Assembly: GCA_012840355.1 (NCBI GenBank) | Contig: DULN01000002.1 | Coordinates: 178,529-241,872, forward strand | From: Clostridiales bacterium | GTDB taxonomy: Bacteria; Bacillota; Clostridia; Oscillospirales; CAG-272 | DNA length: 63,344 nucleotides | Reading direction: 5' to 3' | Shown: one piece after another, positions 18,241 through 27,086 of the stretch | How the letters are laid out: each line of letters starts with the position of its first letter | How positions within the stretch are numbered: position 1 is the stretch's first letter | The notes under the pieces: generated by a model | The model's database searches: none | Seen by the model: only the letters and a program-made list of their open reading frames with translations | What the model was told of the DNA's origin: nothing | Made by a program: the position numbers and the translations under genes

Positions 18241-20376
18241 ATGACTGTGAAAAAGATGTTGCGGATTTGGGCAGCAGTCGCGGCCTTACTGATGATCGTT
18301 GCCTCGGTCATCCCGACGTATGCCGCGCCGTATAAGACATACACTTACGACATCAACGGCAGGCCTCAATTGTCGCCTGACGCATATACGCCCATAATGC
18401 AGATTGACTCCGCGTATATGGGCCTGCCCAGCGCGATGTCCGACCCACGCGACCTGTTTGTCGGGCCGGACGGTCGCATATACATCGTTGAGGGTGGCAA
18501 CAACCGCGTTGACGTCCTCGACCCCAACTTCAAGTTCCTTTTTGCAATTTCATCCTTTGTAAACGACCAGGGCGTTCCGGATAGCCTTAACGGCCCGTCC
18601 GGCTGCTTCGTGACAGACGAGTACATTTATGTGGCTGACACGGAAAACAACCGCATAGTTGTATTCACGCTTGACGGCGAAATTGACCATATCCTTGAAG
18701 CGCCGACCTCCGCGGTTTTCGAGCAGAACAACATTTACAAGCCGGTGGCGCTCGCGGTCGACTCAGCGAAACGTATATATGTAGTTTCGTCCACGACATA
18801 CCAAGGTATTATAGCTCTTAACGAAAAAGGCGAGTTCCAGGGCTTTATCGGCGCGCAGAGAGTTACCTATAATATAATCGATATAATTTGGCGTTCGTTC
18901 CAGACCGCCGAACAGCGCGCACTGTCCACCCAGTACATCTCGACAGAGTACAACAACATCACAATAGACGAAGAAGGCTTTATATACGTTACAACTTCGT
19001 CAATCGACGAAGGTGCTCAGCGCGCCTCGATCAGAGACAAAGCCTCACCATATGCGCCTGTTAAGAAGCTGAACACCGCAGGTAGCGACGTTATGTCGCG
19101 TAACGGCTTCTTCAGCCCGCATGGTGAAGTAAACATCAACGATTCGCCCATATTCTCCGACATCACCGGCCCGTCGAAAATTATAGACGTCGCGCTTGGC
19201 GAAGAAGGCACATGGTCGATAATCGACGAAAAGCGCTCAAGGATCTATACTTATGACCAGGATGGCAACCTCCTCTTCGCTTTCGGTGACAAGGGAATGC
19301 AGGTGGGCAACATCCAGAGCATCGAGGCCATAGCCTACAAGGGCAGCGACCTTTTGGTGCTGGATAAAACCGCCAACAACATAACGCTTTACTCGCGCAC
19401 CGAGTATGGCGACATACTGATCAACGCGCTTCGCAATGAGAACCAACGCAGATACGAGCGTGCAATTGACGACTACAAAGCAATCCTGCAGCGCAACTCT
19501 AACTTCGACACCGCCTACGTCGGTATAGGCAAAGCGCTTTACCGCCAGGGCAAATGGACGGAGGCAATGGAGTACTTCAAGGCTGCATATGATGTACCCA
19601 ACTACTCCAACGCCTTCAAGATGTACCGCCAGGAGTGGGTGTCGAAATACTTCATCGTCATACCGATCGTAGTTGTTTTGGTATGCTGGGGCTTGATGAA
19701 GTTCTTCTCCTTCGCGGCTAAAGTCAACAAGAAGACGGCTATATCCACAAAGAAGCGCACCTTCGGTCAAGAAATCCTTTACGGATTCCACCTCATATTC
19801 CATCCGTTCGACGGCTTCTGGGATCTGAAGCACGAGAAACGCGGTTCGATCCGCGGCGCAATATTCTACATTGCACTTTCGGTTCTGGCGTTCACGTATC
19901 AAGCGATAGGCAGATCCTATATCTTCAATCCGCGTGCAACATACGCGAGCATACTCGTGCAGGTAACTTCGCTGCTCGTCCCGCTGTTCCTCTGGGTCAC
20001 CGCTAACTGGTGTCTTACAACGCTGATGGACGGCGAAGGCAGCTTCAAAGACATCTTCGTCGCGACATCCTACTCGCTCCTTCCGCTTCCGATGTTTATC
20101 ATCCCGGCAACGCTGTTGACAAACGTCTTGCTGGATTCTGAGCGCGGAATTTACACCATGCTGATCACAATCGCATGGTACTGGGTAGGCATCTTGATCT
20201 TCTTCGGAATGATGGTTACACACGACTACACGCTCGGCAAGAACATCATTACAAGCATTGGAACCATTGTCGGCATGGCGTTTATAATGTTCGTTATGAT
20301 CCTGCTGTCGACATTGGTGGTAAAGATGGTCGGCTTCGTTTCGAGCATTGTAACTGAGATTTCGTATCGGTTGTAA
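18241..20376 (+). CDS. NHL beta-propeller / TPR / Yip1-domain membrane protein
   Basis: A 711-residue protein with an unusual order. A signal peptide (1-28) is followed by NHL-like propeller blades (about 45-390; e.g. DPRDLFVGPDGRIYIVEGGN and VADTENNRIVVF), a TPR segment (about 400-455; YERAIDDYKAILQRN, AYVGIGKALYRQGKWTEAME), a membrane helix (about 468-490), a basic cytoplasmic stretch, and a Yip1-type multi-helix domain (about 510-711; FHPFDGFWDLKHEKRGS). The propeller and TPR are predicted outside the cell. It sits between the two permease pairs and the DUF5696 gene. A role as ligand sensor or scaffold for the transporter is inference. Confidence 0.82.
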   Translation: MTVKKMLRIWAAVAALLMIVASVIPTYAAPYKTYTYDINGRPQLSPDAYTPIMQIDSAYMGLPSAMSDPRDLFVGPDGRIYIVEGGNNRVDVLDPNFKFLFAISSFVNDQGVPDSLNGPSGCFVTDEYIYVADTENNRIVVFTLDGEIDHILEAPTSAVFEQNNIYKPVALAVDSAKRIYVVSSTTYQGIIALNEKGEFQGFIGAQRVTYNIIDIIWRSFQTAEQRALSTQYISTEYNNITIDEEGFIYVTTSSIDEGAQRASIRDKASPYAPVKKLNTAGSDVMSRNGFFSPHGEVNINDSPIFSDITGPSKIIDVALGEEGTWSIIDEKRSRIYTYDQDGNLLFAFGDKGMQVGNIQSIEAIAYKGSDLLVLDKTANNITLYSRTEYGDILINALRNENQRRYERAIDDYKAILQRNSNFDTAYVGIGKALYRQGKWTEAMEYFKAAYDVPNYSNAFKMYRQEWVSKYFIVIPIVVVLVCWGLMKFFSFAAKVNKKTAISTKKRTFGQEILYGFHLIFHPFDGFWDLKHEKRGSIRGAIFYIALSVLAFTYQAIGRSYIFNPRATYASILVQVTSLLVPLFLWVTANWCLTTLMDGEGSFKDIFVATSYSLLPLPMFIIPATLLTNVLLDSERGIYTMLITIAWYWVGILIFFGMMVTHDYTLGKNIITSIGTIVGMAFIMFVMILLSTLVVKMVGFVSSIVTEISYRL

Positions 20377-20407
20377 CCGGATTCTAAGGATAGGAGAACT
20401 TGGGATA

Positions 20408-23400
20408 ATGATTAAGGACAGAATTATTTCGGCGCTGCTTACCTTGATACTTGTACTCGGGGCGGTAGCTGAGCTGTCGATTCTTCCGGTGTTTGCCGCC
20501 GACCAAGAAGAGGAAGAACAGACAATCGACTATCGAACCGAGGTATATGCAACGCCAGAAGAAAAGCTCGCTACAATGAGCCTTGAGGTCCAGGTTGGGC
20601 CGTACGAGCTTTACTACCATTACTATACAGGCGAAGTCGCATTGCGCAACAATCAGACGGGAGACATTATATTCTCGAACCCGTATGACGTTGCGACACC
20701 TATGCCGACTGGCGCAGCTTCATCCGACAATATCAAAGACCAGCTGTTGTCTCAGCTTATAATCAGGTACACCGACAACGATAAAGACGTGCCGATGTAC
20801 TCGTACGTTGAGGCAGCACTGCGCAAGCAGATAAAGAAGAAGAATCTCAGGAACGGTATCCGCGTCGAGTATATAATCGGGCGCCAGGAGACGCGTAAGC
20901 TCGTTCCGAGGATGATTGAGAAAAACCGTTTTGAAACTCTCATTCTGGCGAACATCACGGACGAAAGCAGATATAAAAAGATCAGCGCGTTCTATACGCT
21001 GAAAGACCCTGAAGATCCGTCGCTTACCGAGCGCGCTAAGCAGGAGCTGCAGACGACGTTCCCCATCACAAAGAAGATGGCGGTCTACGTCTTCGACCCG
21101 TACGCTTCTGAGCGCGAGCTCAACCTCATAGAGCAGATTATTCGTGAATTCTGCCCGAACTACACGTACGAGACGCTTCAGGAAGACCACCTCATCACTG
21201 AGTATCAGGGCCAGGATACCGACCCGGCTCTGTTTAGGATGGCTCTCGAGTACTACCTCGACGAGTACGGCCTTACCGTCCGCCTTCCCGCGAACGGCAT
21301 TAAGTTCAACGAGGCTAGGTATGCGCTTAACTATATAAGGATTCTGCCTTATATGGGCGCAGGCTCGTCCCAGTTCACGGGTTATACCGTCATTCCCGAC
21401 GGCAGCGGTACGCTGGTAAGGTTTGAGGATACCGCCAAGTACGGTGCTTGGCGAAGCATCGCAGGCCAGCTGTACGGCCAGGACTTTGCGTACCACGAAA
21501 TCAGCGGTGCGAACCAGCAGATAATGCGCATGCCGATTTTCGGAGTTGTGGAGGATTATAAGGGTACAACAACGGTACAGCAAGAAGAGATAATAACCAC
21601 CTACATCGACGAGAACGGCGAAGAGCAGGAGTACGAGGAGCCGATCGTACAGGTTACAGAAGTTGAAGTTCCCGTCGAGAGAAAGCGCGGCTATGTCGCT
21701 ATAATCGAGGAAGGCGACGCGCTCGCGAAGATCGTCACCGAGCATGGCGGCAACGCGCTGCACAAGTACAACTCGGTGTTCACCGAGTTCTATCCGCGCC
21801 CGAAAGACTCGTATAACCTTGCTGCATCAATTTCGGTCGGCGCGAACGCGATGTGGACCGTCGTTTCCGAGCGTAAATACACCGGCAGCTACCGCATACG
21901 CTATATACTGCTGACCGATGAAGATTACGCTAAGGAAAATAACATAACCGACTATTACGAGGCCAGCTACGTCGGCATGGCCAAAGCGTATAGGGATTAT
22001 CTAATACGCAAAGGCTATATCACAAAGCTGTCCGAAACAGAAGAAGCCCAGAAGGGCAATGACATCCCGCTTTACATTGAGACACTGGGCGTAATCGATA
22101 GCCAGGAGAAAATCCTAAGTATCCCGGTTATGGTCAAGACTCCGCTTACGACGTTTGAGGACATCAAGCAAATGTATGCGGATCTTGCAGAACAGGGGAT
22201 TACGAACATAAACTTCAAACTGACCGGCTTTACCAACGGCGGTATGCGAGCCACGACGCCGTATAAGGTCAAGTTTGAGAAAGTCGTCGGCGGCGATAAG
22301 GGATTCCTTGACCTGCTAGACTTTGCGAAAGAGAAGAACATCGGCGTCTATCCCGATTTTGACTTCTCATACGCGGCTGACAACAAGCTGTTTGACGGCT
22401 TCTCCTATCGTACCGACGCTGTAAAGACGATTGACTCCCGCTACACCCAGAAGCGCAAGTATGACGCATCGTTCCAGTACTTCATTCGTACCGGTCTTAT
22501 AGCAATCTCGCCTTCGGTGTTTGAGAAGATGTTCGACTCCTTCGCGAAGGAGATGGATAGGATCGGCGCGGCGAACACTGGCGTGTCGGTAGCAACTCTG
22601 GGTTCCGACCTCAACTCCGACTTCGATAAGAAAGACCCGTATAACCGCGAAGACTCGAAGGGCTTCGTCATCGATATGTTGAGAAAGCTCAAGGAGAAAT
22701 ACGGCTCCATCATGATCGATGGCGGCAACGCCTACGCGATCCCGTACGCGAAGCATGTGCTCGGCGTAGCGCTCGACTCCAGCCGCTACACCTACGCAAG
22801 CGAAGCGGTACCGCTGTTCGGCCTTGTGTACCACGGGTACCTCAATTTTGCGGGCACACCGACTAACATGGCGGGCGACATGTTCTATGAGACCCTGAAG
22901 ATAATTGAAAACGGCGCCGCCCCGTACTTCGTACTCGTGTACCGCAATATAGCAAAGCTCAAGGAGAGCGGTTACTCGGATTACTACTCGGTTGCATACG
23001 ACATCTGGTTCGAAGACATGGTCAAGAAGTACAAAGAGCTTAACGAAGTGCTCGGGCCGGAGAAGTATGCGACGATTGAAAACCATGAGTTCCTCATCGG
23101 CGAGCGCGTGCCGTCTGAAGAAGAGATAGCGGCAGACTTGGCGGCTGCTCAGGCTGAAGAAGAGGCTAAGGCTAAAGCTGAAGCCGAGAAGGCAGCTAAG
23201 GAAGAAAGGGCGGCGAAACTTGCAGAGCGCAAAGCCGCTGAGACTGGCGAACCCATACTCACTGAAGAAACCGTAGAGCCTATCGAGACCGATGAGATCA
23301 CCGAGGGTGAAACTACGGAAGAAACCACTGGCGAGGCAACCGGTGAAACAACCGAAGAGACCGCAGAAGAGGCTGAGGATGGCGGATACGTATACACCAA

Positions 23401-23539
23401 GTATACGGTTGACAACGGTCTGATTGTTCGTGTGACATATTCAACCGGCAACAGCTTCATTCTCAACTACAACAACTTCGCGGTTACGGTTGAAGGTTAC
23501 ACCATCCCGGCGCTTAGCTATGTAAAGATTGAGGGGTGA
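20408..23539 (+). CDS. Secreted DUF5696 (glycosidase-like) protein
   Basis: A 1043-residue protein with a signal peptide (1-30, ending VFAAD) and no lipobox. An N-terminal beta region (about 50-500) precedes a TIM-barrel-like region (about 540-870) with PDFDFSYAADNKLFDGFSYR, GVSVATLGSDLNSDF and YGSIMIDGGNAYA, then SEAVPLFGLVYHGYLNFAG, a pattern shared with DUF5696 and distant alpha-N-acetylgalactosaminidase-like hydrolases. An Ala/Glu/Lys coiled coil (about 903-947) and a Glu/Thr-rich repeat (about 950-990) interrupt the C-terminal beta module, which resumes with VRVTYSTGNSFILNYNN. It probably cleaves or binds the glycan imported by the operon. The catalytic residues are not known to me. Confidence 0.75.
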   Translation: MIKDRIISALLTLILVLGAVAELSILPVFAADQEEEEQTIDYRTEVYATPEEKLATMSLEVQVGPYELYYHYYTGEVALRNNQTGDIIFSNPYDVATPMPTGAASSDNIKDQLLSQLIIRYTDNDKDVPMYSYVEAALRKQIKKKNLRNGIRVEYIIGRQETRKLVPRMIEKNRFETLILANITDESRYKKISAFYTLKDPEDPSLTERAKQELQTTFPITKKMAVYVFDPYASERELNLIEQIIREFCPNYTYETLQEDHLITEYQGQDTDPALFRMALEYYLDEYGLTVRLPANGIKFNEARYALNYIRILPYMGAGSSQFTGYTVIPDGSGTLVRFEDTAKYGAWRSIAGQLYGQDFAYHEISGANQQIMRMPIFGVVEDYKGTTTVQQEEIITTYIDENGEEQEYEEPIVQVTEVEVPVERKRGYVAIIEEGDALAKIVTEHGGNALHKYNSVFTEFYPRPKDSYNLAASISVGANAMWTVVSERKYTGSYRIRYILLTDEDYAKENNITDYYEASYVGMAKAYRDYLIRKGYITKLSETEEAQKGNDIPLYIETLGVIDSQEKILSIPVMVKTPLTTFEDIKQMYADLAEQGITNINFKLTGFTNGGMRATTPYKVKFEKVVGGDKGFLDLLDFAKEKNIGVYPDFDFSYAADNKLFDGFSYRTDAVKTIDSRYTQKRKYDASFQYFIRTGLIAISPSVFEKMFDSFAKEMDRIGAANTGVSVATLGSDLNSDFDKKDPYNREDSKGFVIDMLRKLKEKYGSIMIDGGNAYAIPYAKHVLGVALDSSRYTYASEAVPLFGLVYHGYLNFAGTPTNMAGDMFYETLKIIENGAAPYFVLVYRNIAKLKESGYSDYYSVAYDIWFEDMVKKYKELNEVLGPEKYATIENHEFLIGERVPSEEEIAADLAAAQAEEEAKAKAEAEKAAKEERAAKLAERKAAETGEPILTEETVEPIETDEITEGETTEETTGEATGETTEETAEEAEDGGYVYTKYTVDNGLIVRVTYSTGNSFILNYNNFAVTVEGYTIPALSYVKIEG

Positions 23540-23544
23540 AATGA

Positions 23545-24519
23545 ATGAATAACGCTTCAACCGTAAAAAAAGCGCCTCCGAAGCAGAGACGCAAGATTGT
23601 ATCGCTTGATAAAAAGAAAGCGCGTGCCGGATGGATTTTCGTAATGCCGTTCGTGCTAGGCTTTCTGATAATCTACCTGCCGGTTATAATCGACTCCATA
23701 AGGTACAGCTTCAACGAGATAAAGATTCTGCCCGGCGGTGGTTACGAGCTTCACTTCGTCGGCTTTGAGAACTACCAGAAAGCGCTTTTTGAGGACCCGT
23801 CATATGTCCGCACGCTTACGAGCGGCATTAGGCAGCTGGTCTTTGACATCCCCGCGATAGTTATTTTCTCGCTGTTTATGGCTGTGCTGCTCAACCAGAA
23901 CATGTTTGGTAGGGCGGCGTTCCGAGCGATATTCTTCGTCCCCGTCATACTCAGCACCGGTCTTATCGACCAGATCGACCGGTCGAACGTGCTGCTCTCT
24001 TACATGGGCGACACGAGTTCGGGTATTGATACCGGTACTGGTAGGGATACGGTTACGGAGATAGTATCTGTTGCCGACTTCTCAAGGTTGTTTAGAAATA
24101 TGCAGGTCGGCACGGAGCTGCTAGAATATGTTACCGGCTACGTAAACCAGATATACAACATAATTAACCGTTCCGGCGTCCAGATGCTTGTGTTCCTTGC
24201 CGGTCTGCAGTCTATCTCGCCCGCTATATATGAGTCGTGCTCGATAGACGGCGCAACCGCATGGGAGACCTTCTGGAAGATTACCTTCCCGATGATAAGC
24301 CCGCTTATACTTGCGAATACGATCTACACTGTTATAGACTCGTTCACGTCAGAGTCGAACCAGGTGATGACGTATATTGCAGGCGTGTATAACGAAGCGG
24401 GCGGCCAGGTTGTCAGCACTGCGATGGCGTGGATGTACTTCCTCTTGGTCCTGGCTATTATAGGTGTTGTGGTAGCAGTGCTGTCGGCGTACGTCTTCTA
24501 CCAGAAGCGCGACTTGTAA
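23545..24519 (+). CDS. Sugar ABC transporter permease (UgpA/LplB type), pair B
   Basis: A 324-residue permease with six predicted helices and the EAA loop YESCSIDGATAWETFWKIT-FPM. It has an extended extracellular segment (about residues 150-200, DTSSGIDTGTGRDTVTE) between helices, longer than in pair A. It is the first member of a second permease pair in the same operon. It lies 5 bp after the DUF5696 stop. Confidence 0.92.
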   Translation: MNNASTVKKAPPKQRRKIVSLDKKKARAGWIFVMPFVLGFLIIYLPVIIDSIRYSFNEIKILPGGGYELHFVGFENYQKALFEDPSYVRTLTSGIRQLVFDIPAIVIFSLFMAVLLNQNMFGRAAFRAIFFVPVILSTGLIDQIDRSNVLLSYMGDTSSGIDTGTGRDTVTEIVSVADFSRLFRNMQVGTELLEYVTGYVNQIYNIINRSGVQMLVFLAGLQSISPAIYESCSIDGATAWETFWKITFPMISPLILANTIYTVIDSFTSESNQVMTYIAGVYNEAGGQVVSTAMAWMYFLLVLAIIGVVVAVLSAYVFYQKRDL

Positions 24520-24532
24520 TGGAGGTAAAATA

Positions 24533-25591
24533 ATGAACGCAACTAATGTCCAAACAGGACCGAAAGTATTAAAAGAGTCCAAGAACAAAATCCGCGTAGA
24601 GTTCGAACGCACCTCCAAGTGGACGCGTTTTAAAATTAAATACCTCTCCTGGTCATTCGTCGGGCGGGTAGTATATAAACTCTTCAGGCTAATACTTCTG
24701 CTTGGCATCTCCTACGTCATCCTGCTTCCGTTTTTCTCGAAGATTTCGTCGTCCTTCATGGCGCGCGAAGACTTTGTCGACGTAACGGTTAAGCTGATAC
24801 CTAAGAACCCGACCCTTGACACCTACAAAGCGATCATCCAGGAGAACGGGTACCTCACAGCGCTGTTTAACACCTTCGTACTCTCGTTCGGTTGCGCATT
24901 GCTTCAGACGCTTATCTGCAGCGCAGTCGGTTACGGGTTTGCGAAGTATAAGTTCAAAGGCGCAAAGCTCTTGTTTGCCTTCGTTATCTTCACGATGGTC
25001 GTCCCGCACAAGACTCTTCAGCTCTCGCTGTTCATGAAGTTCAGGTACTTTGACATCTATGGGCTTTTCAACCTGCTTGGTGGCGGGCTTATACCGAATC
25101 TGCGCGTGATAAACTTCACGTCGATTAACCTGAATAACTCGTTCTGGCCGTTGTTCCTCCTTTCGCTCGGCGGGCTCGGATTTAAGAACGGCTTGTACAT
25201 CCTCGTCATGCGCCAGTTCTTCCGCGGCGTGCCGGATGAGCTTGAGGAATCGGCATACATCGACGGCTCGGGTGTTATCAGGACCTTCTTCCAGATCATC
25301 CTCCCACTGTCCGTACCGATGATGATCACAATCTTCCTGTTCTCCTTCTCGTGGCAGTGGACGGATAACTTCTACACCGAGGTATTTTTCACGACCACCG
25401 GTCCGACGCTTATGCCCGACATCATCAAGGTGCCAAAGCAGCTTGACACCAACTATGCGGCGCAGAACCTGTACGTTGCGGCGATCCGCAACACCTGCGG
25501 CCTCCTCATCATCGCCCCGCTGGTAGTAATATACCTCTTCTGCCAGCGCTACCTGGTACAGGGTATCGAGCGTTCGGGTATCATAGGTTAA
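24533..25591 (+). CDS. Carbohydrate ABC transporter permease (MalG/YtcP type), pair B
   Basis: A 352-residue permease with a longer N-terminal cytoplasmic extension (~45 residues) than pair A, six helices, and the EAA loop LEESAYIDGSGVIRTFFQII-LPL. TGGAGGTAA precedes the ATG. It is the last gene of the operon; a strong terminator follows within 10 bp. No dedicated solute-binding protein accompanies pair B, which is unusual. Confidence 0.92.
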   Translation: MNATNVQTGPKVLKESKNKIRVEFERTSKWTRFKIKYLSWSFVGRVVYKLFRLILLLGISYVILLPFFSKISSSFMAREDFVDVTVKLIPKNPTLDTYKAIIQENGYLTALFNTFVLSFGCALLQTLICSAVGYGFAKYKFKGAKLLFAFVIFTMVVPHKTLQLSLFMKFRYFDIYGLFNLLGGGLIPNLRVINFTSINLNNSFWPLFLLSLGGLGFKNGLYILVMRQFFRGVPDELEESAYIDGSGVIRTFFQIILPLSVPMMITIFLFSFSWQWTDNFYTEVFFTTTGPTLMPDIIKVPKQLDTNYAAQNLYVAAIRNTCGLLIIAPLVVIYLFCQRYLVQGIERSGIIG

Positions 25592-25600
25592 TGCAAAAAC

Positions 25601-25635
25601 AAAAAGCGCGTGACCTAAAAGTCACGCGCTTTTTT
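25601..25635 (+). terminator. Rho-independent terminator of the carbohydrate operon
   Basis: AAAAAGCGCGTGAC-CTAAAA-GTCACGCGCTTTTTTG: a 10-bp perfect stem with a T-run, 10 bp after the last permease. Confidence 0.95.
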
Positions 25636-25817
25636 GTTATTGGAGGCGGACTATAACAAAAAGGTAAAGCACACAAAAGCAGCATTAAGCGGGTGAGGGA
25701 AAGCTTATTTTGCCTCCGAACTGTCCGTTACTCCTGCTATATACCGCTTTCTTTTTAAAATATGAAACAGTAAATAAAATACGTATAAAATCTTACAATA
25801 TAAATTGCAGCCGCTTA

Positions 25818-26222
25818 TCATCCGGTAGCGTCGTTGCCCCCGGTTCCAGTGGTGCTGGGAGGATTGACCAGCCCTACGCTCACCTGAATCGCATCGTTAA
25901 CAGCACGCATGATTTCGTCATCCAGATGCCCGATCCGTTCGCGGAGACGGCGCTTATCGAGAGTTCGTATTTGCTCAAGCAAAATTACCGAATCGCGTGC
26001 CAGACCGATGTTGTTTTTACCATTATGTCCGCAGGAGATGTCGATATGTGTAGGAAGCCGTGCCTTGCCGAGCTTGCTTGTGATTGCGGCAACAATAACT
26101 GTTGGGCTATACCTGTTGCCCACATCGTTTTGGATAATAAGCACCGGGCGCAGTCCTCCTTGTTCGGAACCGACGACCGGGCTTAAGTCCGCATAGAAGA
26201 TATCTCCTCTTCTGATGTTCAC
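25818..26222 (-). CDS. mazF: MazF/PemK-type mRNA interferase, no adjacent antitoxin found
   Basis: A 134-residue toxin of the MazF/NdoA family: [20 protein letters not shown], then [20 protein letters not shown], and THIDISCG...[21 protein letters not shown], with the conserved Arg and Thr/Ser catalytic region. The GTG start at 26222 has AAGGAG upstream. In Bacillus the EndoAI antitoxin gene lies immediately upstream; here the 240 bp upstream contain no convincing antitoxin frame. The last ~18 residues (Thr/Gly/Pro-rich) extend past the usual end. A chromosomal, possibly unpaired copy. Confidence 0.93.
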   Translation of the reverse strand: MNIRRGDIFYADLSPVVGSEQGGLRPVLIIQNDVGNRYSPTVIVAAITSKLGKARLPTHIDISCGHNGKNNIGLARDSVILLEQIRTLDKRRLRERIGHLDDEIMRAVNDAIQVSVGLVNPPSTTGTGGNDATG

Positions 26223-26404
26223 AAGTTGCAGCTCCTTGTTTTGACATTCGGTTTGTTTTCACATATTTATTATTGTCTTCCGGTGAGGCGTTTATACCTT
26301 CACATTATAAACACCTATATTTTTTCACCGTTATTATCATATGCAGAGCCGCACTGTTTGCGTCGCATGAAGGTGACGGTGCGGGAATAAATGCTACGGT
26401 TAGC

Positions 26405-26433
26405 TTGACACCGGGGTGGGGTTGTGTTATCAT
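26405..26433 (+). promoter_or_regulatory. Sigma-A promoter upstream of the glycyl-radical locus
   Basis: -35 TTGACA (26405-26410), 17-bp spacer, -10 TATCAT (26428-26433). It lies 30 bp before the ATG at 26463 and is likely to drive the genes through the glycyl radical enzyme. Confidence 0.7.
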
Positions 26434-26462
26434 TAACCTGATAAGCTACTGGAGTTGATTGC

Positions 26463-27086
26463 ATGCGCAGGAGCAGATTAACGGCAGCGTTTGCGGCTGC
26501 GTCGGCTATTCTATTAGCTGCGTCCGTTTTGGCTGCGGCTGCCATCGGCAATCGACTTGATACCGTGTTCGGCGGATTGTTAAAGCCGATAATTGTAAAC
26601 GAGCTTGTTGCAAAAGTAGGCAAAACCAAGCTCTACTCGCGCGACGTCGCGATGCTAAGGCTGCTAAAAAAGGCGGGGCTTTCGGGAGAAGAGGGCGAGC
26701 TTGAAGATGGCGAGCTGCTTGGCCAGCTTATTGAGCTGACGCTGCTTTATGAGTATGCAAACGGCAGCGGCATGACCTACGACGAAAGCACATTTAGTGA
26801 AACGCTAAAAAGAGTAAACGAGGCGCTAGAAACCGAAGAAGCTCGGAAACTGGTTTTTGAGTACAAAAAGAGGTTTGCGCGGTCGGACAAAGGCTTCGAC
26901 GAGGACCTGCGCGCCGCCCTCGACCGCGAGTTGAAAGTAAGAGTGCTGATTTTGGCGCTTTATTACGCCGCAATGGCACAGGGCATGCTTTCCGAAGACC
27001 TGCCCGAAAGCGAAGCAAAGGAGATAGTGCGCGACAGACTGCTTTCAAAGCTGCGTGCAAAGACGATAATTGAGGTTTATGAATAA
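26463..27086 (+). CDS. SurA-N-like exported or membrane-anchored protein of unknown function
   Basis: A 207-residue protein with an Ala-rich N-terminal signal/anchor (residues 5-28, no lipobox). After it, NELVAKVGKTKLYSRDVAMLR and GELLGQLIELTLLYEYANGSGMTYD resemble the SurA/PrsA N-terminal helical domain, but no peptidyl-prolyl isomerase domain follows. The remainder is charged and helical. GGAG lies upstream of the ATG. It overlaps the start of the glycyl radical activase by 8 bp, so the two are translationally coupled. Its role is unknown; a chaperone-like function is a guess from the fold resemblance. Confidence 0.6.
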   Translation: MRRSRLTAAFAAASAILLAASVLAAAAIGNRLDTVFGGLLKPIIVNELVAKVGKTKLYSRDVAMLRLLKKAGLSGEEGELEDGELLGQLIELTLLYEYANGSGMTYDESTFSETLKRVNEALETEEARKLVFEYKKRFARSDKGFDEDLRAALDRELKVRVLILALYYAAMAQGMLSEDLPESEAKEIVRDRLLSKLRAKTIIEVYE

